DNA from: Trichosporon coremiiforme
Lineage: Eukaryota; Basidiomycota; Tremellomycetes; Trichosporonales; Trichosporonaceae
NCBI GenBank assembly: GCA_039545355.1
Contig: BCJJ01000003.1
Coordinates: 1,633,092-1,697,091, forward strand
Reading direction: 5' to 3'
DNA: 64,000 nucleotides
Numbering within the stretch: position 1 is the stretch's first letter; every line of letters starts with the position of its first letter. Of the stretch, positions 22,072 to 33,175 are shown one piece after another. Under the pieces are notes generated by a model. That model was not told the DNA's origin, did no database searches, and was given only the letters and a program-made list of their open reading frames with translations. The position numbers were made by a program, and so were the translations under genes.

Positions 22072-25000
22072 GGGTGCCCTTGGAGGAACCGTAGGCGTAC
22101 GTGCACTGTGGTCGCTCGCCATGCATGACCGTTGCGGAACTGTGACCCCTCATTAGCTAGTTTGCAGGGTAACTGTGATCAGTGGTTGACTCACCGGTGT
22201 CGGGTCGTCGCCGCGTCCAACCCCATGAGGATGAAACAGTGTTCCTTGCAGTGCTTGAGACTTCCGTGGGAAAGCCGGGTCCAGCCGCCCTGCATGTCCA
22301 TAAGGGAGTGAAACAACCGTGGGAAAGTTGGGAGACTGTGGGAAGGAAAGTCATCGGAGCGACCGTGAGAAAGTTGTATTCTATCGAGGACAGTCTCCAA
22401 CCTTGATTCATTTCGGTGGACGCGTTGCGATGGAGGAGGGAACAAGGTGTGGCTGCTTCAACAGTTAACCACACCCCCTTGCGCTTTGCGCACCTGGGCT
22501 CCGTTGAAAAGCAAAATACAGGGATGCTGAATGGGACTTCCCACCCTTCAAAATGCTGTAACTCGCCCAGTTGTGCTCCATTTGAGCTGATCTTGTGACT
22601 GCTGGGTCAGGTAACGTTGATTTTCGCGTTTATGATGCCGGCATGACTGTGACATGGACCGTTCGTGAGATAATTGTGACTGTTCAACAATTTCTTTTTT
22701 TCGCGCTGCCCACAGGCCGAAATCTCGAGAGGTATTGGTAACAGGTTGTTAGTTTCTTGGCCAGCGCCGCAGAATGGGGGTCCTGCCGGTGTGTCAATGC
22801 ACTAGAACGAGCACAATCTCGAATTCATCAAACACCCTTGAGTCTGCCCCCAGTGCCCTGAGGCTCGGGCAGCACATAGGGGGAGGTGACCAGGTGGGTC
22901 CTCGCCACTTAATAGAAAACGGGAATGGCGCATCTATGCAGTTAGATGTTGTGCGAGCTCTACATGGAGAAATGAAAGGGTGAAGCAGCCGACTCGGCGT
23001 AGGGCTCCAAGGCCGACATTGATGTTTCCTTACGCCGGGTCCTTTTTAAACGCCAGGAGACCGTCAGGAAGCATCTTCTTCAGCCTGAGCTGCGTGCTTA
23101 AAACATCCGAGTTTTGTCAGAGAACCAGACGGGGCATGTTCAAAATGAACCACACCAGTCGGGTGAGCGTAGGCCGGTGGGAGGGGTAGCACATTCTTTG
23201 AAGCCCTCAATTAGGCAATGGATGTGAGCCTAGACACCCTACTGATAGATCCCCGGAGATCTAAACTCTCAGGATGCATGCCCATGCTTCAGAGGGGTCG
23301 AGGCACACAGTGTTCTGTCGGGTGCTTGCTTCAAGACGACTGGGCTCGACTGTGCATACGGCAGCCTAAAAACTTGACGCTTGGGCCTCTTCTTTAAAAC
23401 TTTCTATGGATTATGGCAGGTGAATCATGTTGACCTCTGGTGCTCTTGGGGCCCTGTGGCCCTGCACCGGTGAAAAGTGGAGTTGAACTTTTGAAACGAT
23501 GGCCCGCGCGACATGGAGGCTCCAACCGGGACAACGTGGCAAGTTGCCCAAACATCTCCTCGTGGCCTTCTCTTCCCAGTGAGAAGTTAACACAGTTCTC
23601 CTGTGTCTCATAGAGTCTCGCGAGAGCCAAGATGTGAACGGGACATTTGTTTGGTCTCCCGTGTTGTGGCATGTCACAGAACTCTCGGAAGGCATAGGTC
23701 ACCGGTGAGCTCACGTAAGGAGGAGTGCAGTGACCAATTTGTCTGTACTGCTAAGAATATGCGCCGAAACGGCATGGGGGAAGTGATATCATGGCGACGG
23801 ATACTACACCTGCGAGCTTGGTGTTAACTCGCATTCCACAGACAGACGCTGCATGGATCTGGTCAAGCATCAGCTAATGAGGCTTAATGAGGCCACTTGA
23901 GCGCGCGGCTTCGACATCGTAGAACAACGGCGGAGGCTCGTATTGGTATTTGGGCGAAAGCGAGAGTGCACCTCTAAAATGCAGCTGCTTCGATCGTCAC
24001 TACGTGCAGCTCAGGACCGGCGACCGCCAGCGCCCACGCGGAAATGGCATCAGTGAGCTCCATGCTAGGAAGTTAGTCAGATGCGTATGCTTGTATCTGA
24101 GTTGCATGGGCGACATGACGAAGACCCATTGGTGTGGCACAGGCACCGTGCTTGAAGGACGCTTAACAACCCGTCCCCCGTTACGACCGGAGCCAGCTTA
24201 CGCCCAACCATTTCTACAGCCAACGGCCGGGATGACAAAGGAGGAGCTTGGAGGCAGATACAAGGCTGCGGTCACGTTACCGCGACCCACGGTGGGGCCT
24301 CGAGGATGGAGGATGAACCCACCAGTTTCACGCTCCCCCGCAGTTAAAATCGATGTTGCATAGCCGAAGAGGGGCCCTCTCCAGTACGAGGGATCCTCAT
24401 AGCCAACACCCATCTTCAAAATCGTTTCGAGGTCGAAGGAGACTCCAACGACTTTCAAGCTTCCCCACAGTCGACATACAGTCTTGTCTTGGTGTTGCAA
24501 AGAGTCGCAGCTAACTGCCAGATTTCCCACGATCGTCTACGTCCAATTGAATGAAAGACACAAGATTACCACGGTGAAAACTCGGACACTTGAGAACCTC
24601 AAACGTCGAAGGCGTCCTTAAACAGATCTAGATTCTCCGGCCGAAAGAGATCCGTCGCCAAAAGCAGACCGCGCCGCACTCAGAGTCCTCACGCCCACAT
24701 TTCAACTCCAATAGATCTCGGAGTCGGAGACGAAGACTTTGCGGTTTCAAAGTCTCCCACGGTCAATATCTCAGGTTTTCCGCGGCTGACATCCAACTGA
24801 CCAGCGACGCGCATGCTCTATTCAGGGCTTCTCCGCAGTTGACCTCCGTCCGGGGTCCCATGTCCGAGGCAAGGAGGTGTCATGAGTCTGAATTTGGTGT
24901 TACCGTGGGAGACCTGGTTATTGTTCGCCTGGGAACATGGGCCTTTCATAACAATGTCACTCGTGAGAAAGCTGGTTGAAGCAACCGAGCCTTGGCTACA

Positions 25001-25285
25001 AGAAGTCGAGGTTACACAGGCAACTCTCGTCTGCGGAGGTTTTCGTGAGAGTGCCAGGCATGGCGGAGTTCATGCTGCCTCATTCTCCGTACAGCCACCT
25101 TCGCTACCGCTTCGTCCTCCCAAGGACTGGTGCCACACAGTTCCAGTGCTTCGACGCGAATGCGACAGGTGCCCGAGAAATCAGTCGCGCCGGAGCCGAG
25201 CCGCTGGGATCACAATATTGCCACTATATGCTTTCTCCGTTGTACTTCATCTATTGACATGGCGCTGCTGACTGAGTTTAACCCT
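22072..25285. other. 3.2-kb gene-free stretch with dispersed degenerate motif
   Basis: No frame in this interval, on either strand, shows family motifs, sensible splice-joined exons or protein-like composition. It lies between two convergent genes (GST and trimethyllysine dioxygenase), where a gap this large is unusual for the window. A loosely conserved motif of the form CCGTGRGAAAGTTG recurs on the plus strand near 22264, 22317, 22336, 22363 and 24902, and as its reverse complement near 24471, 24533 and 24753, with weaker copies elsewhere. No terminal inverted repeats, poly-A tail or transposase remnant was recognised. Decayed repeat, non-coding RNA locus or simple spacer are all possible. 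Confidence 0.5.
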
Positions 25286-26917
25286 TCACCATCCCACACT
25301 CCAAGCGCCCTCGCTAAGGGGGCTGAACTGCCGGATAAGCGCGCGACGCCTGGAGTTCCAGTCGTCGGCGCCCACGTAGGCTCCACACATGCGACGCTCG
25401 CCCGTGAAAGCTGCACGACCGTGCATTACTCTCCAGTTATCGATGACTAGAGCCAGTCAGCGAGATCCTTCTGAACACTGAATCGTTGACAAACTCACCG
25501 ACTACGGTGCCGGGCGTCAACTTTGACCAGTATTCCGTTGACGCGCTGGTAACGATATCCTCAAACGCTCTGGCAGCACGGTACCATTCGCGGATCTCGC
25601 TGGGGGCCCAGCCTTCACCTAATACGCAACGGTCCTCATTGTTCCAGCGAGCTTGCATTAATTTACCGAGATGGTCATGTCGAAGCACGGGTTGACTGAT
25701 GGGAGGACGCAGAAGAGTTCCTTCATTGCCAGAGGCATGGAATGGTACAGCCAAACTCGATAACGTTTCATAGGCTTTGGGGTCCTTGGTTCGAAGTTCC
25801 TTGGCAGCGTAAAAGGAATCAACAAGCAGAGTCTCACCTCCCTGACCATCCTTCAGACAGTGGAAGATCTGAAGGCCAGCTGGGTCCGTGAAGTAGGCCG
25901 TGTCAGTGTGCGCAGGCAGCGCTTGGTTGCTGTATGCCAGATCACCTTTCGACATGTCGGCCGTGAAATCCCAGAAACCCCCATCTTCTCGTCAACAGGG
26001 CCACAGATAGATGAGCTCACAGTGCGTCTCCCTGATGAACGACATCCGCCGGATCAACTCCTCCGTCGCTTCAGGAGTGACAGGCACGCCAGTGACAAAG
26101 CAGAACCCATACTCATCCTGGTCCTTTAGCATGGCTCCTCGTCAACGCGACACTCACGACCTTGTTGAGCCACTCCAACACACCACGCTCTGCATTCACC
26201 CCAGCAGTCTCGGGCATCACAGAGGCATAGGCAACGGTCGGGGGATCAGAGGCGATGGCAGCGCCCCAGAACTTCGGTCTGCGCAAGTTAGCGTGATCAC
26301 ACTGAGCTGCGCACTCTACAGAGCGCAAAACGCCCGCGCGGTCTCCCAAGGGCGGATCATATGAAGCCTGGCGTAGGAACGACAACGGGAGCTCTGTCGT
26401 ATGCTCGGACGGTGAGCTCCATTTCAAGTGCAAGCTGCCGTCTACGATTGAGGCCGAGTCAAGAGCGAGGTCCGCCGGGATCTGTTGTCAGAGCAGGCAA
26501 TCGGGCGATCTCACTTGACCGAGTGTCTTCAGGCGTTGCTTCGTCTGAGGGTGAAAGCACGAGGGACAACGACAATGATCAACCAGAAAGATGTTGTCGC
26601 TGTTCAGTCAGTGACGGAGCTAGCTCCAGGTCTCACTAAGTAGAACTGTGACCGTCTTCCCACTTGACGGCAACCTGCTGGCCATCTTTAGACCTTTGCA
26701 CAGAGCACTTTTCCTCGTTCACCGGAAAGACAGCTTTCTGCTGTGCGTGAAGAGCACTTTTGCTTGAGAATGACCGGGCACGCTGGGCAGATGTCTGCCT
26801 GGAGGCGGGTGAGCCCGCTGCAGCATGAACTCTCTGGCCGGAAGCCAGGCGCGGCGACAACGCCGGTGCGCGTTGCGCGAGTTTGACGATACCCGCTATC
26901 CCACGACTACGCAGCAT
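25286..26917 (-). CDS. Trimethyllysine dioxygenase (TMLH), mitochondrial
   Basis: The start at 26917 gives an Arg/Ala/Ser-rich mitochondrial leader. The N-terminal domain follows with the zinc-binding cluster DHCRCPSC (reached after a short intron whose removal avoids a stop after GHSST). Then comes the double-stranded beta-helix of the 2-oxoglutarate/Fe(II) oxygenases: GDLAYSNQALPAHTDTAYF supplies the His and Asp iron ligands, and IDNWRVMHGRAAFTGERRMC the distal His and the 2-oxoglutarate-binding Arg. The last exon continues from VVVIDNW to a TGA at 25286-25288, after a 50-nt intron. The pattern QIFHCLKDGQGGETLLVDSF matches trimethyllysine hydroxylase better than gamma-butyrobetaine hydroxylase. 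It hydroxylates trimethyllysine in the first step of carnitine synthesis, which supports acyl transport. About five exons; internal joins are approximate. Confidence 0.86.
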
Positions 26918-27285
26918 TTCGGTGTGTGGTGGTACTGGTGGTGGGAACTAGCGTTGGCGAGAGGTGAGGAAGAATAATGAAAGATCGTTCTTCTCTAGGA
27001 CACAGACCCCATCCCTTCGGATGTTACCGGCATCTTGGCCCGTAGCCGCGGTTGGCACGACCTGGCCGGTTCAACATTACTGCTTCGACCGTGACTGATT
27101 TACGTAAAGTAAATCCGCGACTCGGAGTCAGCATGAGGGCCGCCAACGTCTGGTTGCCTTGTCACTGTTGGCGGCGAACGATACAGCACAGACCTATTCC
27201 ATAACACCCACAGGGTACAACAATCTGCATTTTACGACTACGGTTTGAACATGAATACTGTATGGAATGAGTGGAGCCATGCACT
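26918..27285. other. Intergenic spacer, TMLH promoter and GNA1 3' side
   Basis: These 368 bp lie upstream of the TMLH start and downstream of the GNA1 stop, both on the minus strand. No coding signal was found. A short repeated string around 27110 (TTTACGTAAAGTAAAT, partly palindromic) is the only feature seen. Confidence 0.3.
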
Positions 27286-28106
27286 TCAACATGAAATTGT
27301 CCGTCTTGCGATCGATCTAGAGGCGGGAATGAATCGAGGAGGAGGTAGTAGGAGAGTCGGCCATGTACATGACCATCTGCGCCTCCTTGTTCTTGAAGCT
27401 AGGTTGTCAGCTCATCTCACCGGTTCGACATGCGGGTTCGGCACATACCCGCACTTCTCGTAGAAAGCTGAGGAAAGGTTAGCGTGTGTGAACCCCTTGC
27501 GTTTCAAATTTGAACCCACGGATGTTAGCTGTGCTGCAGTCAAGGATGACTTTGTAGCAGCCTTGAGTACGGGCGATCTCTTCCAGGGACTTGATGAGGT
27601 AGAGCCCAAGCTTGCGACCCTGCATAATCTTGGAAACAGCGATGTCTTCAATGTGTCCGACAACGCCAAGGCCGCGGGTAAACTTGCGCTCGACAAAGAC
27701 TGTGCCGACAGCAACAAGCTGCGATGCATTCAGCATTCGAGCGAGGGCAATCCCTTTCTTACCTTGTCCGACTTCTTCTCCACGAACACGGTCGTGAAGT
27801 AAGAGCCGGCGCACGCCTTCATGGCTGCGAAACGAGCTGGCAGTCAGCAAAGTACAAGTTGAGAGGCTGACCCCTGTACTCTTCGGGCGGCACAGCAGGA
27901 GCGTCGGTGAGAACTGTGAGCAGCTCAAAGTGACCGCGCTTGTCATCAGACGCGGCAAGGGGACGGATCTATCGGCAGTCAGCATTGGAAAAGCGGAGAT
28001 AGCAACTCGGAACGCCCTTTACCTCGATGTCATTTCCCACACTCTCCTGGACAGAGGCCGGGATGAGCCCTGGGTCGAAAAGGAGTTCGTCGATCTGCAC
28101 GGTCAT
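27286..28106 (-). CDS. GNA1: Glucosamine-6-phosphate N-acetyltransferase (Gna1)
   Basis: The start at 28106 gives MTVQIDELLFDPGLIPASVQ. The GNAT fold is plain: VGTVFVERKFTRGLGVVGHI, EDIAV, then the acetyl-CoA pyrophosphate loop QGRKLGLYLIKSLEEIA, then GCYKVILDCSTANIPFYEKC followed by GFKNKEAQMVMYM. The last two joins use a 5' GTGGGT donor inside ANIP|FYEK and a 50-nt intron inside the CGF codons; both restore the family consensus exactly. The C-terminus is extended by about 25 residues beyond the usual end, to a TGA at 27286. The enzyme acetylates GlcN-6-P on the way to UDP-GlcNAc for chitin, N-glycans and GPI anchors. It shares a 418-bp divergent promoter with the CUS2 homologue. Confidence 0.92.
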
Positions 28107-28524
28107 GGTGGAGAGGGGTCGATGGTGAAGGTGCTGGTGGAAAGAGTGACGTGGAGAGAAGGAGGCAGAGTTCTTGTGAAAGTTGTGAGGAGTACGTTGA
28201 GCACTGCCGCACGGGCTGGTTTGTTGTGACCAATGCCCAGCAGTGGGTCGCAGCCCGTCTTCGCTTCCACACAATCGGATCTCCGGCTACCGGCAGATCC
28301 CTTCCCTCGATCATTCAGGGTTATTTGGTGCAAAACGTGTTCGCCAAGCTCCCAGGCGCGCCTGCGCTTGATCCCAAACGTGCACCTCCACTTGATACTG
28401 AACTCCCTGTAATACCACGTATTAATTCCTGTTGTGTTATTGTCGAGAGTACCCACGACGTCACATCCATCTTTACTTGGGCAGAACCAGGTCATCACCA
28501 TCTTCCAGCTCGCCGACCCAAACC
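28107..28524. promoter_or_regulatory. Divergent promoter of GNA1 and CUS2 homologue
   Basis: A 418-bp interval between opposite start codons. Short open frames in it are not supported by splice sites or motifs. No specific binding site is recognised. Confidence 0.35.
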
Positions 28525-29891
28525 ATGCCCGCCAACGTACCAACGATAGGAAACTTTGACAGAGACCCTCGCGTTCATATTGATAAAGTCACTGGGAAGT
28601 ATCAGTATGAAGATGCGGACACTGGCACCGAGTTTGAGTGGACAGGCAACTCCTGGATCCCCCTGGTACGGCTCAGCTGCGATTGGGATCTGACTCTTCC
28701 AAGGTCGACGACAGTTTGATTCGGGCTCAGCAGCAAGCGTATTCGGTTGAAGGCGTTGACGAAAATGTGAATTCGATCAGCCATTGTTCGATATCGTAAA
28801 GCTGACTTTTGAAGACACCGGCAGCACCTGTACTCGCGAGAGAGGACCGGATCAAGAAACGCAAAGCTGGGGAGAGGGAGCAGGCTCCGAAAGCTTCCAA
28901 GGCCAGCAATCAATCAGGTCCAAAAAACACAGCAGTCTGGGTCTCTAATCTGCCCCCAAATACAACACTGGAACAACTAGCCAACGTTTTCTCCAAGGCT
29001 GGAGTGTTGCTTATTGGTGACGATGGTGAGCCTCGTATCAAGCTCTACTATGACGAGGGCGGAAAGTTCAAAGGCGAGGCTCTTATCATGTATTTCAAAG
29101 AGGGCAGTGTCGATCTTGCGGTCACTCTACTAGATGACACCGAACTCGAGTTCGGGGCTGGCTGCGGCAACATGCGCGTACGGGAGGCAGAGTATCAGCA
29201 CTCTAAATCCAATCACGACAAGAGATCTGAGGGCCGCCCGCTTCAGTCTTCGCAGGCGACAGAGAAGAAGAAGCTCAGTGCCGAGGAGAAGCAGAGGCTG
29301 TCGAAACGTATGAGGACCCTTGAAGAGTACGTTGAGGGTTACGCATGGGGGCTGACCCAGCACAGCAAACTCGCGTGGCATTCGGACGAGGATTCGGACG
29401 CCACAAGTCCCTCGACTAAACAGCTTGGAAAGCCCTCACCGTTCAATCGTGTCGTTGTTCTCAAGGGAATGTTCCGTCCGGAAGATATTGAGAAGGAGCC
29501 GGAACTGCTTCTCGAGCTGAAGGATGATGTCCGGGACGAGGCGGAGTCTCTGGGCGTAGTCACATCCGTTGTCCTCTACGATGTGAGCAGTTACCAGCGC
29601 AAATACTGACTCGTTTATAGAAGGAGCCCGATGGAGTCATCACAATCAAATTCAAAGACCCCACCGCAGCTCAAGCCTGCCTGCTGAAGATGGATGGTCG
29701 CTACTTCGACGGACGGAAGGTGAGGCACTGGCGGGGAGAGCAGCTTACACCAGATCACAGCAGCCCTGTACACGGGCAAAGATCGGTACCGGAGATCTGG
29801 CGGTAGAGCCGGAGAAGATGACGGGCTGGAGGAGAATCAGAGGCTTGATAACTTTGCAGACTGGCTCCTGAAGGACGGCGACGATGTCTGA
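28525..29891 (+). CDS. CUS2: U2 snRNP-associated splicing factor Cus2/Tat-SF1
   Basis: The start MPANVPTIGNFDRDPRVHID opens an N-terminal segment with the GTEFEWTGNSWIPL motif typical of Tat-SF1. The first RRM follows (TAVWVSNLPPNTTLEQLANV as RNP2 region; GEALIMYFKEGSVDLAVTLL as RNP1 region), then a helical linker, then a second RRM of U2AF-homology type: NRVVVLKGMF, then ELKDDVRDEAESLGVV and VITIKFKDPTAAQACLLKMD followed by GRYFDGRKITA. The final join uses a 34-nt intron (GTGAGG...CACCAG) that gives RKITAALYTG, and the protein ends DNFADWLLKDGDDV at 29891. In yeast, Cus2 binds U2 snRNA and SF3b and checks U2 folding before prespliceosome assembly. It is convergent with the DDHD phospholipase, 68 bp apart. 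Confidence 0.9.
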
Positions 29892-29959
29892 GCTATGCCT
29901 CCCTAGCCCTGCTATCTATGCATTGGAGTCTGGGGCCTAGGGCTACCTGAGATGTACAA

Positions 29960-32650
29960 CTATGGTTTGACCGGCGTTTCCTCCTGACCATTTGACTTGG
30001 TTTCAGCCGAAGCCGGTGTGGAGCAAGTTTCGCTGAGCAAGAACGCTGCGAAGTTTGGGTCACTCCAATAGTTGCCATGGGCAGTTATCATGTCCAGGTA
30101 ATCATTGACGCTTATGGTTGGAAGGTAGAAATCAATAGACCCGCGCGGATTAAGTGCTGCGAATCTCCTCTCAGCCATCGAGCCAAGGGGTTGGGTGGTT
30201 TCCTGCATCTGAGGTCAGAACTAGAGTGAGAAAGTGGACTTGCCTCTTTCTGCTCCAAGACAGCATCTTCCGATTCTTCTGCCAACGGGCTCCGCGGAGG
30301 TCTCTTGCTTTCACCGTCACTGCCTCCCAGATATGTAGGGAGGTACTCCATTACTGTCGTCATCGACGGCATCGATGGCATGGCAGGCATCGACGGCATC
30401 GACGGCATCGATGGCAGGGGAAGCGACCAAGAGGTGACGGCCGGAATTGGCAGAGGTGGCCGTTCCCTCGCAACCTTGACATCAACAGTTGCGTTGAGAG
30501 CGTACGCAATTGGATCGGTCTGATAGAACACGTTGTACAAAGTGTCGGCGGCCATGCAACCGAACTGACCCGTCAGTTGCATTGCATCTTCAGGGTCGGC
30601 ATCTGCGGTCAGCTGCATCGTCGTGCGTTTGACCTACTCATCGTTCGCTCGCGACCATAGCGGGGGATGATGTGTGCCTGCTGCAGCTGCAAGAACACAC
30701 CGAGGGGGCTGCCAGCGAGATAAAGATTATGGGTGTTGAAGATGAAGCGATCCTTTGCGTCGTTCAAAGCAACCTTGGGCATGTCCGACAGTTTGGGAAC
30801 GTGCGTAGGCTGGTTTGAAAGAATGTGGGCGGCAAGAGCTGAACCTAGCTGAGATCAGTCAGCAGGTCGGCAATGATCAGTGACTTACGGAGTGCCCGAC
30901 AATGTGGACACGGCCATTCTCCTCAAACTCCGGATGACGAGCTATCCAAAGACGATACAGTCGATTAGCCTGCTGGCAGACTGCCTCGATCATGCGTTGG
31001 CGATGATTCGACATAAACAGCGGAATGTCGAGGAGGACGGAGTTTGTCACTTCGCGGACGTAGGGGATTGATTTTCCAATTGTAATGTCAGCGACCGTAA
31101 AGACGTTGTCACGCTCGTTCTTTTCGCTCTCCACATAGTCGTCGCTCTCCAACTTGAGATTAGCCCTCCACTGCACGGGAAGCACTTGGCAGCGGCGATT
31201 GTCGAGGATGGAGGCGAAGCGAGGATCTTGCGCCTGTTTCCGCAGACCGTGGCGAAGCTGATTGCTGGCGTAAATGAAGTTGAACGATTCATACTGAGCA
31301 GCCAAGTGTTGGCCAATTCCATGGATCACTAGGATAAGATCCGTACACGGTTCGTCGTCCTGCTGAGCATTGACGACGGGTCCGCTCTCTTCCTGTAGTG
31401 ATTTCTTTTTGGTGTCGAGCTCCTCCTGCACCCGCTTAAAGGCGTTCTTCACAAAGTTGGTGCCGTTGCCACGGTCGATCCCAGCCGCCATCTGCATATC
31501 AGCCAGATCAGAAACAGAGGTCGGCTGCTTCGCTTCTGGCCGAGAATCTTGACCATCCGACATTTGCTCCTCGCGTGCTTGCTGAGCACTGTCCCCTTTT
31601 GAGCCTTCCGACTCTGAAATGGACGAAGCATTGCTGTAACCGCGATAGATGAATGTTCCCCCTGGTGTAGTACCAAGCGAGGACCACAGAGCTCGGGCAA
31701 GGTTGTCGAAAGTGCCAGATCTTGGGTTAATTATAGGAAGATTGGCAGAACTCACTTCATCACCCGGCACTTGGTCTCATCATGAAAGATGATACTGAGC
31801 CCTTCACCGAATCTGTCCGGGAGTGCATACTTTAGCTCTTCTTCTCCCGCAGAGCCTTGGCTGGCTGCCTTCTTGTACAGGCCCTTGTACGTTTGTGTCC
31901 AAGGCCTGATGTCTCTATGAGTCAGCATCCTGCAGGCGAGGCGAAAACTTACTGGTATGCCTTTTCCAGCTCACGAGCCAACTCCCAGGTGCAAGGTTTA
32001 CTGTTACCGCCCATAAACCAGGTACCGCGAAGCACTGGAATCCGACTACCAGATTGGGGCCAGAAGACTGGGTGCAGTGAAAGAGTGTTCAAATCGACTT
32101 CGAACAGAGCATCCTGTTGTCAGTTAAACGTTGGTACGCGTTCTCTCACTTGGCTAACGGCAACACCTTCAACGACGTCGAGCTTGTCGGGGTCACGATA
32201 GTTACGTTCAATGATGGCTCTGTACTGCTCGTCCTTTTTCGGTCGTTCGTCTTCCTGTTGGGGAAGCTCGGGATCGGACGGTACATCTCCGGTATCCTCG
32301 GGATCTGCAGACGGAGTTGCCGGTCTCGCTGGGCTCTTGGTTGTGACAGATTGGCCAGTCTCACAGCCTTCCCCATCTCCGCGGCCCCATTGGGAAACAA
32401 TCTCTTGGCGCCTCTCCTGGGAGAGTGCCTCCCAAGCGGCTTCGATGCGCTGGTTTTCAAGGTCGGAAAACGCTTTGTACTCGCTTTCAGCAACTGTGAT
32501 GGGCGTCGGCAGCAGCTGTAAATACTTGGCTCCCGTGTGTACCCAGCGCGAGTCCAAAGGGGGCATTGCAACCTCAACCGCAGGAGGTGAGGTCGCGGGT
32601 TCGACTTTTAGATCGTTCACAGCGCTATCTCCAACCGATGGGCTGGGCAT
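29960..32650 (-). CDS. DDHD-domain phospholipase A1 (PA-PLA1/Ddl1 family)
   Basis: The start MPSPSVGDSAVNDLKVEPAT is at 32650. A WWE-like N-terminal part follows (SRWVHTGAKYLQLLP; later TDLILVIHGIGQHL), then the lipase nucleophile elbow GHSLGS at VHIVGHS|LGSALAAH, which is split by an intron with donor GTAAGT. The C-terminal DDHD domain shows FIFNTHNLYLAGSPLGVFLQ, then a segment resembling NVFYQTDPIAYALN, and near the end SIDFYLPTISVNDYLDMITA followed by HGNYWSDPNFAAFLL. Such enzymes hydrolyse phosphatidic acid and related phospholipids at membranes, with mitochondrial or ER-Golgi roles in yeast and animals. A short tandem repeat encoding Met-Pro-Ser triplets lies inside. Several introns are present; not all borders could be fixed. 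The frame is open upstream of the chosen start to 33112. Confidence 0.85.
30361..30417. repeat. 9-bp tandem repeat encoding MPS/MPA triplets
   Basis: About six copies of a GGCATCGAC-type 9-mer (minor variants) lie in the DDHD phospholipase coding region. They encode a run of Met-Pro-Ser and Met-Pro-Ala triplets on the minus strand. The frame-preserving unit suggests copy number can vary without disrupting the gene. Confidence 0.75.
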
Positions 32651-33175
32651 GGTCGAAGAGCTTGGAATGAGGGCCTGGATGAAAAGTGGGAGGTGGAGAA
32701 GAAGACAGGTCTGTGACCATTCTTTCGTCCACTGCGGTGATCGAGCGGGCCTGGGTCGGGTCGGATATTGGCATGACGAAACACTGTTTTGGAAACATCT
32801 GTACCGATAAGCGCGGACCACGGACTTCGACACCGGATGTCTCCGAATGAGCATGGCTCTCATCAGCAAGAGTGCCGCCTTACAACTCTGAGTGCAAAAT
32901 GCCAATATCGCAAGCAGACCGTGATACCAAAGCGGCTGTCGCAATGCCGGGTTACCAGCGGTAGACTCTGAAAGACCCTGTAGCCTGAACGCGATAGGTT
33001 CGGGAAGAGGCCTCCCATGCCGGGTCGGGTCCAATGACGCGTCCAAGTTACAATGACATCGCATTGTCATAAATCTACACATGTTGCATGATAGAAAGGC
33101 ATACTTGTACACAAAAACGGGCTCGATGCAAATAGTTGGCGGTCGCCAGCGTAGCTCCGAAGCGACAGACGTTAT
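32651..33175. promoter_or_regulatory. Upstream region of the DDHD phospholipase gene
   Basis: These 525 bp lie between the DDHD start and the CSN6 stop. The minus-strand frame of the phospholipase stays open to 33112, so a longer N-terminus is possible, but the extension is Cys/Arg-rich and lacks recognisable motifs. Otherwise no gene is seen. Confidence 0.3.

Noticed and set aside
22072..25285. Transposon or CRISPR-like array in the gene-free stretch
   Set aside because: No regular repeat spacing, no target-site duplication, terminal repeats or transposase/reverse transcriptase motif; the motif copies are irregular and degenerate.
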